Source: Sulfurospirillum diekertiae (GTDB lineage: Bacteria; Campylobacterota; Campylobacteria; Campylobacterales; Sulfurospirillaceae). From it: a stretch of DNA of 64,000 bases. The stretch's first letter is position 1. The number at the start of each line of letters is the position of its first letter. The notes under the pieces are model-generated. The model saw only the letters and a list, made by a program, of their open reading frames with translations, was not told the origin of the DNA and did no database searches. Position numbers and translations under genes: made by a program. The stretch covers positions 1 through 64,000 of the forward strand of contig NZ_CP039734.2 in NCBI RefSeq assembly GCF_011769985.2, in the 5' to 3' direction. Of this stretch, positions 11,260 through 20,213 are shown piece after piece.

Positions 11260-12671
11260 ATGTCGAAACGGATCATTTCGATACTAGTTCCTGTCTTGGT
11301 TTTACTGATCGTTTGGTTTTCTCCTATTCCCTCAGGGCTTACTATTCAAGCGTGGCATTATATGGCAATCTTTTTAGCTGTGATTGTTGGACTTGTTATT
11401 GAGCCTGTTCCTGCCGCATTGGTAGGACTAATAGGTGTTTCACTAATGGCTTTAATAGGACTTGCGGGCAAAACACCCGCAGATAATGTCAAATGGGCAC
11501 TTTCAGGGTTTTCCAATTCGACAATTTGGTTGATTTTCGCCGCATTTATGTTTGCAATGGGTTACCAAAAAACGGGTTTAGGAAAAAGAATATCGCTTAT
11601 TATGATTCGCTACATGGGTAAAAGTTCACTCGGTCTTGGCTATGCGGTGGCGTTTGCCGACCTTGTGTTAGCACCCTTTATGCCTTCGAATACGGCGCGA
11701 GGAGGAGGAACCATTTTCCCTATTGCGATTAACATCCCCATTATTTTCAATTCAACACCTGAGCATGAACCTCGTAAAATGGGTGCATACATCACATGGA
11801 TAGCGATGAGCGCAACCTGTGTGACAAGCTCCATGTTTCTAACGGCACTTGCCCCCAATCTTCTTGCCATTGATCTCATCGCAAAAGGTGCAAATATTTT
11901 CATAACATGGGGTGCGTGGGCAAAAATCATGGTACCTCTTATGTTTGCCACTTTTCCTTGTAACGCCACTTTTGGTTTATTGGATTTATCCACCTACTCA
12001 AAAACAGTCTCCTGAAGCGCCTGCATGGGCAAAAGATGAGTTAAAAAAGATGGGCGATATTTCGTTAAAAGAAATTTTGATGGGATCATTCGCATTTTTA
12101 GCGCTCATCCTTTGGATCTTTGGTAAAGAGCTCAATGTTGATGCAACAATAGCCGCGATTTCTATCACCGTGATGATGGTCTTAACGAATGTTGTCTCTT
12201 GGGATGATGTCATTGGTAATAAGCCTGCATGGAATATTTTAGTCTGGTTTGCAACACTCGTGGCATTGGCCTCAGGGGCTTAAAGATGTCGGTATTTTGG
12301 CATGGATGGGCAAAGGGACTGAAGTTTATCTCTCAGGACTAAGCCCCACAATGTTGATGATCTCAATGATAGTGCTCTTCTTTCTTTTGCACTACTTTTT
12401 TGCCAGTTTAACGGCGCACACGACAGCATTATTGCCTATTTTTATTGTGATTGCGTCAAAACTGATTGCTCCTGATCAGTTGATGACTTTTATGATTTTA
12501 CTCACCAGTACGATTGGTTTGATGGGAATTATCACCCCTTATGGTACAGGACCTTCGCCTATTTGGTATGGCGCTGGTTATATTTCACAAGGAAAATGGT
12601 GGGCATTAGGCGCTATTTTTGCAACTATTTTCATGGCGGTACTTTTAGTCGGTGCTTTGATTTTTCTCTAA
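11260..12671 (+). pseudogene. DASS-family dicarboxylate (tartrate/succinate-type) transporter, two frameshifts
   Basis: Three overlapping reading frames together encode one full divalent anion:sodium symporter-family protein (about 470 residues), closest in context to the tartrate/succinate antiporter TtdT. Frame 1 runs from ATG 11260 to about 11940, with SNTARGGGTIFPI in the conserved SNT motif region. Frame 2 continues with CLPLFLVTPLLVYWIYPP to about 12278. Frame 3 carries LKDVGILAWMG to the stop at 12671, including the ITPYGTGPSPIWYG motif. Each junction needs removal of one base: one near CCTCTTATG (about 11940), the other in the GGGG run at about 12275-12279. It could be a decayed gene or contain sequencing errors. 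It lies directly upstream of ttdAB. Confidence 0.85.
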
Positions 12672-12699
12672 ATATGATTTACATGTAAAGGATATAACG

Positions 12700-13599
12700 A
12701 TGTTTGTACTCGATCAAAAAGAGATGATGACTCAAACGTTAGGAAAGTTTGTGGATTTAGTTTCCAAAGAGCTCCCTGATGATGTGATGGCAAAGCTTAA
12801 GGAACTCAGAGTTCAGGAAGAACAACCTTTGGCCAAAGCCATTTATGATGTGATGTTTGAAAATATGGATAAAGCGAAAAAGCTCAGTCGCCCGACCTGT
12901 CAAGATACGGGAGTCATTCAATATTTTGTCAGAACAGGTGCTAAATTTCCCTATTTGGGACAATTACGTGAGATCTTAAAAGAGGCTACGATTCTTGCGA
13001 CTAAAAGTGCCCCGCTCAGACTCAATGCCGTTGAAGTTTTCGATGAAGTCAACACAGGAACCAATGTTGGTACGGATGTTCCTTACATTACGTGGGATAT
13101 CGTTGATGACAGTACCAATGTTGAGATAGAAGTTTATCAAGCGGGTGGTGGATGTTCCCTCCCTGGTCGTTCCATTGTTTTACCTCCACTTGCGGGTTAT
13201 GAAGGGGCGATGCAATTTGTTTTTGATACCGTTGTTAACTGGGGTATTAATGCGTGTCCTCCCCTCATTGTAGGCATCGGCATTGGAACCTGTTCTAATT
13301 CATCGGCACTACTTTCTAAAAAAGCGATGCTCCGCCCTGTCGGTACACATAATCCTCATCCTAAAGCGGCAGAAATGGAAAGGACGATTGAAAAAGGGCT
13401 CAATGACATAGGGCTAGGACCTCAAGGCATTTCGGGCAAAAACAGCGTCATGGCTGTTCATATTGAAGGTATGGCACATCATCCTTCCGTTCTTGGTGTT
13501 GGTGTAACCATAGGCTGTTGGGCAAATCGCCATGGCGTGATTCGTTTTGATGAACACATGAACTATGAAATTGTTTCGCACAAAGGAGCTACATTATGA
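12700..13599 (+). CDS. ttdA: L(+)-tartrate dehydratase alpha subunit (class I fumarase family)
   Basis: The 299-residue protein is the [4Fe-4S]-binding alpha subunit of a two-subunit class I hydro-lyase; TtdAB converts L-tartrate to oxaloacetate. It resembles E. coli TtdA throughout as I remember that sequence: RPTCQDTG, LRLNAVEVFDEVNTGTNVG, GGGCSLPGRS and GCWANRHG, with cysteines in the three places expected for the cluster. Two-subunit class I fumarases are close relatives, so fumarate/malate as the substrate cannot be excluded. It starts 28 bases after the transporter, with a TTACATGTAA copy (12679-12688) in the spacer, and overlaps ttdB by four bases. Confidence 0.85.
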   Translation: MFVLDQKEMMTQTLGKFVDLVSKELPDDVMAKLKELRVQEEQPLAKAIYDVMFENMDKAKKLSRPTCQDTGVIQYFVRTGAKFPYLGQLREILKEATILATKSAPLRLNAVEVFDEVNTGTNVGTDVPYITWDIVDDSTNVEIEVYQAGGGCSLPGRSIVLPPLAGYEGAMQFVFDTVVNWGINACPPLIVGIGIGTCSNSSALLSKKAMLRPVGTHNPHPKAAEMERTIEKGLNDIGLGPQGISGKNSVMAVHIEGMAHHPSVLGVGVTIGCWANRHGVIRFDEHMNYEIVSHKGATL

Positions 13600-14210
13600 A
13601 AAAAATTTTAACAACCCCCATTTCAGATGAAGCCATCAAATCACTCAAAGTCGGTGACATTGTTTATTTAAGTGGAACGCTTGTTACGTGTAGAGATGAA
13701 GGGCATAGACGCATTATTGCTGAGGGGATCATGCCCAAACTTCCGATGGATCGCATTGCTATTTTTCATGCAGGTCCGATTGTCAAAGATGTTGAAGGTG
13801 GCTGGGAGATGGTTTCCATTGGGCCAACCACCAGTATGCGCATGGAGCGTTACGAAAAAGAGTTTTTAGCCAAAACGGGTGTGAAACTTGTCATTGGAAA
13901 AGGCGGTATGGGAGCAAAAACGGCGGAAGGATGCAAAGAGAGCACAGCGGTTCATGCAGTATTCCCAGGAGGTTGTGGTGTGGTGGCTGCGGAACAAGTA
14001 GAAAAAATAGAAGGCAAAGAGTGGCCAGAATTTGGAATGCCTGAAGCGTTTTGGATCCTCAAAGTCAAAGAGTTTGGACCGTTGATTATTTCGATTGATG
14101 CGGAGGGAAATAACCTTTTTGAAGCCAATAAAGTAACATTTCATGAGCGAAAAGACGAAGCACTTGCGAAGACTTCAAAGCATATTGTTTCGATGATTGC
14201 AAAGAGTTAG
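13596..14210 (+). CDS. ttdB: L(+)-tartrate dehydratase beta subunit (class I fumarase family)
   Basis: The 204-residue beta subunit completes the hydro-lyase with the preceding alpha subunit. It follows the E. coli TtdB pattern: MKKILTTPI at the start, GDIVYLSGTLVTCRDEGHRR, IFHAGPIVK, GPTTSMRME, KGGMGAKTAEGC and VKEFGPLIISID. ATG at 13596 lies in an ATGA overlap with ttdA, consistent with stoichiometric translation. A strong intrinsic terminator follows at 14218-14242. As for the alpha subunit, a fumarase role is the alternative. Confidence 0.85.
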   Translation: MKKILTTPISDEAIKSLKVGDIVYLSGTLVTCRDEGHRRIIAEGIMPKLPMDRIAIFHAGPIVKDVEGGWEMVSIGPTTSMRMERYEKEFLAKTGVKLVIGKGGMGAKTAEGCKESTAVHAVFPGGCGVVAAEQVEKIEGKEWPEFGMPEAFWILKVKEFGPLIISIDAEGNNLFEANKVTFHERKDEALAKTSKHIVSMIAKS

Positions 14211-14217
14211 AAAAAGT

Positions 14218-14242
14218 AAGGCGCGTATAGAGCGCCTTTTTG
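14218..14242. terminator. Intrinsic terminator between ttdB and gntR
   Basis: AAGGCGC (14218-14224) pairs with GCGCCTT (14232-14238) around a seven-base loop and is followed by T residues on the plus strand, giving a clear terminator for ttdB. The A-rich left side (from 14211) gives a T-rich tail on the minus strand, so it may also serve the convergent gntR gene. Confidence 0.85.
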
Positions 14243-14893
14243 TTATTTAAAATTAGAAAGAGTGCTGTTCATGCTGTAGATGATATGTTGACGCATCGTT
14301 TCGCAAGCTCCAGCATAATCTTTTGCCGTTAGTTGCTCAACAATTTTGTTATGGTCTGCGAGTGAAATACCCGCATACTCTTGCGCCGTTACCAAGCGGT
14401 TCATGGAGAGACCATTCCAGAGTAGAGAGAGAAACGATTTGAGTTTTTCACTGTCAGCGGCTTCCCAGATGGTCATATGAAATGCCTGATTTGCGAGGTT
14501 GTAGGCTTCTGTATCGCCCGCTTGTTCGGCACGTTGACCTTGTTTGTTGACATTTTGGATCGCTTTGAGTGTTTCGTCATTCATGTGTTCACATGCTCTA
14601 CGAAGTGCTTCTGTTTCAAGCAAGATGCGCATCTCGTAGTGGTCTTTAATAGCTTCTTCGGAGATGCCTTTTACGATGGCGCAACGGTTCTGACGAAGCT
14701 CTAAAAGTCCTTCATTCGCAAGGATTTGAAACGCTTCGCGCACGGGTGTACGAGACATTCCGACTTGTTCACCAACGCTATCCAGCGTGATAGACTGACC
14801 TTTGCTAATACCACCAGAAAGGATTGAAGAGCGTAGTATGGAGGCTACCTGTTCACGCGCGGGTAACATTTGTATTTTTTTAAGATTGATCAT
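14243..14893 (-). CDS. GntR-family transcriptional regulator, FCD subfamily
   Basis: A 216-residue regulator with an N-terminal winged HTH (LDSVGEQVGMSRTPVREAFQILANEGLLEL, about 38-70) and a helical FCD ligand-binding domain. Metal-coordinating histidines are visible in QAFHMTIWEAA and DHNKIVEQL, with another near the C-terminus (RQHI). FCD regulators usually respond to small organic acids. Placed between ttdAB and the LeuCD-like pair and divergent from the latter, it probably controls one or both operons; the 11101-11123 palindrome is a candidate operator. Assignment of target and ligand is inference. Confidence 0.9.
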   Translation of the reverse strand: MINLKKIQMLPAREQVASILRSSILSGGISKGQSITLDSVGEQVGMSRTPVREAFQILANEGLLELRQNRCAIVKGISEEAIKDHYEMRILLETEALRRACEHMNDETLKAIQNVNKQGQRAEQAGDTEAYNLANQAFHMTIWEAADSEKLKSFLSLLWNGLSMNRLVTAQEYAGISLADHNKIVEQLTAKDYAGACETMRQHIIYSMNSTLSNFK

Positions 14894-15128
14894 AGGATGC
14901 TCTTTAATAGACTGTTTTATTTAGTATAGCATGACAAGGCTATCTTTTCAAGAAAGTGGTTAATTTTACTGGTATCAAAGTGTTTGAAGATGTTACAAGT
15001 TTTCTTTACATGTAAAGGTTTGAAGAGTGATTAAAGTAAAGCGTTGCTTTTGTTTGGATGCAACAGTAAAATTGGAGAAAAAAGACGCGCTCACCTTTAC
15101 ATGTAAAGAAAAAAAGAAAGGATAAAGA
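14894..15128. promoter_or_regulatory. Divergent promoter region with two TTACATGTAA palindromes
   Basis: This 235-base spacer lies between the start of the GntR regulator (minus) and the LeuC-like gene (plus). It holds two copies of the iterated palindrome, at 15006-15015 and 15097-15106; the second is 23 bases before the ATG at 15129. AAAGGA at about 15118-15123 is the ribosome binding site. No small ORF with a convincing start was seen. Confidence 0.5.
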
Positions 15129-16379
15129 ATGCATGCGATTGAAAAGTTATTAGCCAAAAAAGCAGGCAAAGCGAGTGTTAAAACAGGTGAGATTATCAAC
15201 TGTGAAGTTGATATGGCAGGTATCAACGATCTTTACCTGCAAACGCTTCGCTCTTTTTTTGAGATGGGTGGTACAAAGGTGTATGATCCCAGTCGGGTGA
15301 TTATGTTTTTAGACCATTATGCCCCTGCTTCCACGATTACTCAGGCTGCAAATCAGAAGCAGTTTCGGGAGTTTTGTTGGGATCAAGGCATAGATCTTCT
15401 CATGGATATTGACCAAGGGGTGTGTCACCAAGTTTTAGCGGACAAAGGTTTGGCGTATCCGGGAGAAATTGTGGTTATTACGGACTCTCACACGACGACA
15501 CATGGTGCGTTTGGAGCGTTTGGGACGGGCGTGGGAGCGACCGATTTGGCGATTATTTTAGCGACAGGAAAACTGTGGTTTAGGGTACCTGAAATTATTA
15601 AGATCAATTTTGAGGGGAAATTACCCAAAGGTGTCTATGCTAAAGATGCTATCTTGCACGCGATTGGCGCACTTGGAGCAGATTATGCCGTGTATAAAGC
15701 AGTTGAATTTGGTGGCTCTATGTTGGAGCATCTGAGCATCTCAGAGCGTATGGCACTGTGCAATATGAGTACGGAGATGGGCGCCAAAGCCAGCTACATA
15801 CAGCCCGATGCGGTTACGATGGCATTTTTAAAAGAGAGAGTCACGCGCCCGTATGAGATTTACCATACCGACGCTGATTTTAAATATGCCGATGAAGTAA
15901 GCTTTGATGTACGTGAGCTCAAACCTCAACTTGCCGCACCTTCGAGTGTCGATAATGTCTATGATCTGAGCCAGTTTATCGGTCGCCACATCGATCAAGC
16001 CTATTTGGGCTCATGTACGGGTGGCAGGGCGGATGACATCGGCATTGCCGCGCATATTCTTCAAGGTAAAAAAGTGGCGCCGCGTACACGTTTTGTCATC
16101 GTTCCTGCCTCCAAAGGCGTGTTACTCGAAGCGATGGAAAAAGGGTATGTGAAAACATTGATTGAAGCGGGAGCGACCTTTGTCACACCTGGGTGTGCGG
16201 CATGTTTAGGAACGCATGAGGGGATGATCGCCTCAGGTGAGACCTGCATCACAACCACCAATCGCAATTTCCCAGGACGCATGGGCGATACGAAAGCGGA
16301 GATTTTTCTAGGTTCACCCGCAGCCGTTGCTGCAGCGGCTTTGATGGGCGAAATCGTCGATCCTACGCTTTACATGTAA
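15129..16379 (+). CDS. Aconitase-superfamily hydro-lyase large subunit (LeuC-like)
   Basis: The 416-residue protein is the [4Fe-4S] large subunit of a two-subunit dehydratase of the isopropylmalate isomerase/homoaconitase type. Visible features are VITDSHTTTHGAFGAFGTGVGATD and the three cluster cysteines in GSCTGGRADD and PGCAACLGTHEG. This shorter LeuC2 group includes isopropylmalate, homoaconitate, dimethylmalate and maleate hydratases, so leucine synthesis is only one possibility. The tartrate-dehydratase and GntR neighbourhood, with no leuA or leuB nearby, favours a catabolic hydroxyacid role by inference. The last codons and stop fall within a TTACATGTAA copy (16370-16379). Confidence 0.85.
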   Translation: MHAIEKLLAKKAGKASVKTGEIINCEVDMAGINDLYLQTLRSFFEMGGTKVYDPSRVIMFLDHYAPASTITQAANQKQFREFCWDQGIDLLMDIDQGVCHQVLADKGLAYPGEIVVITDSHTTTHGAFGAFGTGVGATDLAIILATGKLWFRVPEIIKINFEGKLPKGVYAKDAILHAIGALGADYAVYKAVEFGGSMLEHLSISERMALCNMSTEMGAKASYIQPDAVTMAFLKERVTRPYEIYHTDADFKYADEVSFDVRELKPQLAAPSSVDNVYDLSQFIGRHIDQAYLGSCTGGRADDIGIAAHILQGKKVAPRTRFVIVPASKGVLLEAMEKGYVKTLIEAGATFVTPGCAACLGTHEGMIASGETCITTTNRNFPGRMGDTKAEIFLGSPAAVAAAALMGEIVDPTLYM

Positions 16380-16389
16380 AGGATAAAAG

Positions 16390-16899
16390 ATGCAAAAATT
16401 ATTGAGTGGCAATGCCTTCGTTTTTGGAAAAAATGTCGATACGGATCAGATTTATCCGGGACGTTTTGTGGAGTTCACCGATGTGGAAGATGTCGCTAAA
16501 TACGCGATGTTTGGAGCTGACCCTGACTTTACCAAAAAAGTGAAAAAAGGCGATTTTATCGTTGCGGGTACCAATTTTGGCTGTGGCAGTAGTCGTGAAC
16601 ATGCCGCCATTACCCTTAAAGCGGTGGGTGTGGGTGCGATCATCGCAGAGTCTTTTGCGCGCATTTTTTACCGCAATGCGATTAATCTTGGTGTTCCTCT
16701 TTTGGTTTGTCCGAATATCTCAAAACTCATCCACATGAATGATGCTTTGAGTATTGATCTACAAAGTGGCACGATTCGCTCTGAAAAAGGCTTGATTGCA
16801 ACCGCAGAACCTCTATCTGAATATGTGTTACACATCTTGGAAAGTGGTGGGATTAAGCCATTGATTAAAAACCAATTAGAGGCGCAAAAGCACGCTTGA
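16390..16899 (+). CDS. Aconitase-superfamily hydro-lyase small subunit (LeuD-like)
   Basis: The 169-residue swivelling-domain subunit partners the preceding LeuC-like protein. It shows GKNVDTDQIYPGRF at the N-terminus, the substrate-loop motif NFGCGSSREHA, and ESFARIFYRNAINLG. The length matches the archaeal-type small LeuD group rather than the roughly 200-residue enterobacterial LeuD. It starts ten bases after the large-subunit stop with AAAGGA as ribosome binding site. The substrate is undetermined, as for the large subunit. Confidence 0.87.
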   Translation: MQKLLSGNAFVFGKNVDTDQIYPGRFVEFTDVEDVAKYAMFGADPDFTKKVKKGDFIVAGTNFGCGSSREHAAITLKAVGVGAIIAESFARIFYRNAINLGVPLLVCPNISKLIHMNDALSIDLQSGTIRSEKGLIATAEPLSEYVLHILESGGIKPLIKNQLEAQKHA

Positions 16900-16905
16900 A
16901 ACGAA

Positions 16906-16925
16906 GGAGCAGGTTCTTCTGCTCC
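16906..16925 (+). terminator. Hairpin after the LeuCD-like operon
   Basis: GGAGCAG (16906-16912) pairs perfectly with CTGCTCC (16919-16925) around a six-base loop. It is followed not by a T-run but by CTTTACATGTAAAG (16926-16939), itself a palindrome, so two hairpins stand in series. It probably ends the operon or stabilises the mRNA. Confidence 0.6.
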
Positions 16926-17026
16926 CTTTACATGTAAAGATTTGAAGATCTAACTTTTTTGGTTTTTAATGCTTTAAGTTAAGCCGTTATACAATGAAGA
17001 AAAGACGAGCTTAAAGGAGTCAGCTG

Positions 17027-17701
17027 ATGCTAAAAGATATCATGACATGTTTAATCGTTTTATGCTTCCTTAGCGGATGCGGTGACACAAAAGAGAACGA
17101 TAACAATCAAGTGATAGGTGAAAATAGCGTTGAAAAAATCTATCAAGATGCAATCAAAGAAACTATTTTAAAAACGACCAAAGATCCAAAGGCTTATCAA
17201 GCACTTTCATGGAAACTGTTGAAAAGCAGTGAGGCTGTGACGAAGCGCCTTGGTAAAAGAGCAGTTTTTATTGACCATGCGTATAAAGAGAAAAATATTT
17301 ACGGTGGTGAGATTAAACGCGATAATATCTATTTTATCGGTGATTCTAAACCAAGCCTTATTATTGATTTTGATATGAAACTGGTGTTTGAGGAGTTTCT
17401 TGCCAGTCAAAGCATGCGCGATATTTTCTCCCAAACTGTTTGGAATTTAGAAACCCTACAATCAGAGTACCAAAAACGCTCAAACGACCTTGTTGCTAAA
17501 GAACATATCAAAGACTTTATGTATTCTATTCACCATTATAGCAAAGCCGATCAAGAATCCCTCATTCAAGCTATTACGAATGCCAATAACCCAATGTTTA
17601 TTGCGAAAAATATGGCCATTTTTTTAACAATGCGATCGTTCCCTGAGCTGATGGAAGAGTTACTGTTTGATGAAATCACCTATAAAGGAAAATACAAATA
17701 A
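17027..17701 (+). CDS. Hypothetical lipoprotein
   Basis: A 224-residue protein with a lipoprotein signal: a hydrophobic stretch from about residue 6 ends in the lipobox LSGC (Cys at about 18), followed by a charged, N-rich linker. It is therefore expected to be lipid-anchored in the periplasm or outer membrane. I do not recognise the mature part, which is predicted helical and contains KEHIKDFMYSIHHYSKADQESLIQAI. ATG follows AAAGGAG. The next gene begins 10 bases later, so the two may be co-transcribed. Confidence 0.7.
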   Translation: MLKDIMTCLIVLCFLSGCGDTKENDNNQVIGENSVEKIYQDAIKETILKTTKDPKAYQALSWKLLKSSEAVTKRLGKRAVFIDHAYKEKNIYGGEIKRDNIYFIGDSKPSLIIDFDMKLVFEEFLASQSMRDIFSQTVWNLETLQSEYQKRSNDLVAKEHIKDFMYSIHHYSKADQESLIQAITNANNPMFIAKNMAIFLTMRSFPELMEELLFDEITYKGKYK

Positions 17702-17710
17702 GGGGTTACC

Positions 17711-18340
17711 ATGAAAAAATTTTTACACCTTTTATCTTTTTTAGCACTTTGTACATCTCTTTCGTATGCAGATGATCTCATGAATGGATTAAACGCATAC
17801 GAGAAGAGCGACTACGATAGTGCAGTTACATTTTTTCAAAGTGGTTGTGATGCAGATAATGCCGAAGCGTGTTATAACCTTGGCAATATGTACGACTCAG
17901 GGCTTGGCGTTTACAAAGATGATGCAAAAGCTGTTTCACTCTTTACAAAGTCATGTGATGGCGGTTTTTCAGATGGTTGTTACAATCTTGGCATTATGTA
18001 TGACACAGGAGAAGGTGTCGCCAAAGATGCCATCAAAGCGTTTACCCTTTTTTATAAATCGTGCGAAAGTGGTCATACGAGAGGCTGTTACAGCGTTGCA
18101 CTGATGTACTACAAAGGGCAAGGTGTCCAAAAAGATTACAGTAAAGCTCTTTCATTGTTCCAAAAAACCTGTGATGAAGGCTACGAAAAGAGCTGTTATA
18201 ATTTGGGTGTGATGTACCGCAATGGTGAAGGAGTAACCAAAAATTTGGATAAAGCACTCGAACTTTACAAACGTGCCTGTGAACAAAATCTCTCAATCGC
18301 ATGCGATAAATATGGAAAACTTAGAAATGAGATGCAGTAA
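17711..18340 (+). CDS. Secreted cysteine-rich Sel1-like repeat protein
   Basis: The 209-residue protein has a cleavable signal peptide (about 1-20, ending LSYA) and about five Sel1-like repeats of roughly 36 residues. Most repeats carry a cysteine pair (such as CDADNAEAC or CDGGFSDGC), the layout of Helicobacter cysteine-rich proteins, in which each pair forms a disulfide. It is expected in the periplasm or secreted, with a protein-interaction role; Hcp relatives also include beta-lactam-binding members. The exact function is not known. It is the last gene before the tRNA-Ser island. Confidence 0.88.
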   Translation: MKKFLHLLSFLALCTSLSYADDLMNGLNAYEKSDYDSAVTFFQSGCDADNAEACYNLGNMYDSGLGVYKDDAKAVSLFTKSCDGGFSDGCYNLGIMYDTGEGVAKDAIKAFTLFYKSCESGHTRGCYSVALMYYKGQGVQKDYSKALSLFQKTCDEGYEKSCYNLGVMYRNGEGVTKNLDKALELYKRACEQNLSIACDKYGKLRNEMQ

Positions 18341-18351
18341 AAAGTAGGTAA

Positions 18352-18368
18352 TGGCAGAGAGGAAGGGA
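18352..18368. repeat. Left attachment-site repeat of the tRNA-Ser island (att copy 1)
   Basis: TGGCAGAGAGGAAGGGA here is an exact 17-base copy of the 3' end of the tRNA-Ser(GGA) gene at 22632-22648 (CCA, discriminator, acceptor strand and edge of the T arm). After it the sequences diverge. This is the expected footprint of a tyrosine-recombinase element that integrated at the tRNA 3' end. The enclosed segment is about 4.3 kb. Confidence 0.85.
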
Positions 18369-18462
18369 AAATTTGCCATTCCTTACTATATCCACAAATC
18401 CCTATTTTTAGGGATTCTAAAAGCATTTTATTCCTTTTTTTCTTGAATTATAACATAAAAAA

Positions 18463-18481
18463 GTTGGACAAAAGTTGGACA
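18463..18481. repeat. GTTGGACA tandem pair near the left island end
   Basis: Two GTTGGACA copies lie 11 bases apart (18463-18470 and 18474-18481). Three more copies with the same spacing lie near the opposite island end at 22538-22568. Roughly one-helical-turn spacing near both ends suits integrase arm-type binding sites; this role is inferred. Confidence 0.5.
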
Positions 18482-18501
18482 CTTTGGTTGATAGTATTGT
18501 A

Positions 18502-18738
18502 TTAAATGTGAAGTTCTGGGTACTCATCTGAAATTTTTTTTAAAACTTCTTCTTGACTCATAGATTGTAATTTTTCATATTGGTCATTGGTTATTTTCAT
18601 ACAATCATTTAAGTATAATGGTTCATAGAATTTTGTATGTCCATTGAATCCTTCCAATGGATTTGTATTCTGTATCTCATAAATGCCTTTCCCTGCTACA
18701 ACTGTTTTATCATATAAATTAAATTTATAAATACTCAT
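18502..18738 (-). CDS. Hypothetical protein, 78 residues (island)
   Basis: A small ORF inside the tRNA-Ser island with a good ribosome binding site (AAAGGACTAAA before ATG). The protein is soluble, with no signal peptide or membrane segment. It has a YKFNLYDKTVVAGKGIYEI-like beta-rich start and an acidic helical C-terminus (SQEEVLKKISDEYPEL). I do not recognise it. Base composition is AT-rich like the rest of the island. Confidence 0.55.
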   Translation of the reverse strand: MSIYKFNLYDKTVVAGKGIYEIQNTNPLEGFNGHTKFYEPLYLNDCMKITNDQYEKLQSMSQEEVLKKISDEYPELHI

Positions 18739-18856
18739 TTTAGTCCTTTTGAATAATTAAATACTTTGTTATTTTTTGTTCTAAAACTATGATTTAAAAG
18801 AGAAAAATGTGTATTAAGAACTATTTGGGGTTATATTATACTAAAAGATAATTTTT

Positions 18857-18884
18857 GCCTAGGATAAAGTATACTTTCCTAGGC
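18857..18884. terminator. Near-perfect inverted repeat in island, likely terminator
   Basis: GCCTAGG (18857-18863) pairs with CCTAGGC (18878-18884), and the interior holds the palindrome AAAGTATACTTT. T-rich sequence lies on both sides (TTTTT at 18852-18856 on the plus strand and CTTTTG after it). It sits between the 125-residue and 78-residue genes and could terminate the former. Confidence 0.5.
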
Positions 18885-18951
18885 CTTTTGTACAAGTGAA
18901 GAGATTAACTCCACCTCCCCACTAATTTTGTTTTATATATAATTATTGTGT

Positions 18952-19329
18952 TTAGCGGGGAGTTAACCTTCTAAAAATATCAATATCAGTTTTATCAAGA
19001 GTAAGATGATATTTTGCCAAATTCAATTGATTGTTTGACACTTGTTGAAGTTTTTCTGCAATAGTTGCTTCAATACATGCCATATTATTATGCAATATAT
19101 CTTTTAAACTCATGTTTTCTTGAGCTTTAATCAAAGCATCTCTATTGTCATCTTGAGAGAAGTTACTTAACCTTGCAGCTTCATCACTTCTTAGCTCTTC
19201 TAAAAATTCTTTGCTTATAAGAACATTAATCTTTTTTTCATTGCCATTTTCTTTGACAAGGATATTTACTGCTATACCAGCACTTATACAATCATTGACA
19301 GTCTCTATATCCAACTCTACTTCTATCAT
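18952..19329 (-). CDS. Hypothetical protein, 125 residues (island)
   Basis: An island ORF with a well-placed ribosome binding site (GGAGAATTAACAA before ATG). The protein is soluble with a beta-rich first third and a helical remainder (KAQENMSLKDILHNNMACIEATIAEKLQ). No known motif was recognised. It lies 27 bases downstream of the truncated 245-residue ORF on the same strand, so they may have been one operon before IS insertion. Confidence 0.55.
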   Translation of the reverse strand: MIEVELDIETVNDCISAGIAVNILVKENGNEKKINVLISKEFLEELRSDEAARLSNFSQDDNRDALIKAQENMSLKDILHNNMACIEATIAEKLQQVSNNQLNLAKYHLTLDKTDIDIFRRLTPR

Positions 19330-19356
19330 TTGTTAATTCTCCATTATCATGAATTT

Positions 19357-20094
19357 TTAGTGTAAATAAACATCATATCTTTTTGGCATGGTGTTGTACA
19401 TCATCAAATTATTATTGAGTTGTTGCATTTGTAGATCATTATTCAAGTTTTGCATTGCTTGATTAAAATTTGCTTGTTCTGCTGCTTGGGCTTGTCTTTG
19501 AGCTGCTTGGGCTTGGGCTTCTTGCGCTTTAATAGCTCTTTCTTGTCCCATTTGTTTTCTTTTTACTTCTTTTGCTTGATTAATTTGAGCTAATTTTGCA
19601 TCAATTTTGATTTTTAATTGAGCAATTTTTTCATCTTCATGGCATATTGCTTTATATTCATTATTATCCATAAAATCAACTTTTACACTATCTTTGCAGA
19701 TTTTCTTTTTATATTTTTCTTTAATGATTAATGCTTTATTTTGAGCTTCTAAAGCAAGATTTGCTTCTTTCTTAATTTCTTCAAAGACAGCATCAGCTTT
19801 ATTAAAATAGCTTTGTGGTAACTGTACTCTTCTTATTAATGCTCCATTTGACATTTCACCAGCATTAGTACCACCTTGTTTCATTGTAGCAAAGCCATAT
19901 CCATTGAATTTGTTTGTTTTATTGTCTTTGAGATTAAATTCATACTTTCTATTATCAAATTCATTAGTTGTAAAATCCATTATCACATAACCAAAATTTG
20001 GATAAAGTTTCCCATAATAAGTTAAATCAGAAAATGGATAATTTCTAATTGATAATGCAGGTGTTTTCAATGTTTCTCTTACACCATATGTCAA
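19357..20094 (-). pseudogene. Hypothetical coiled-coil protein, 5' end cut by IS21 element
   Basis: The frame encodes about 245 residues from a possible TTG at 20094, but stays open back into the IS terminal repeat at 20106 with no convincing start or ribosome binding site. The original N-terminus was therefore probably removed. The first half is beta-rich (YYGKLYPNFGYVIMDF), the middle is helical with K/E repeats and two cysteines, and an Ala/Gln-rich coiled coil (about 185-225) precedes an N/Q/M-rich tail. The family is not recognised. Confidence 0.6.
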
Positions 20095-20213
20095 ACGAAC
20101 TGCTAAACTGGTCAGTAGAAAATGTAATTTGAGAGTTGCATTTTGATTTAAAACCTTAAAGAACCAAGTTAAATTGGTTAAACTCCATTTTCAATTTTTT
20201 GGAAAGGAGTTGA

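Noticed and set aside
11640-11993. Minus-strand ORF of 117 residues inside the transporter gene
   Set aside because: It is antisense to conserved transporter sequence and has no recognisable product or start signal.
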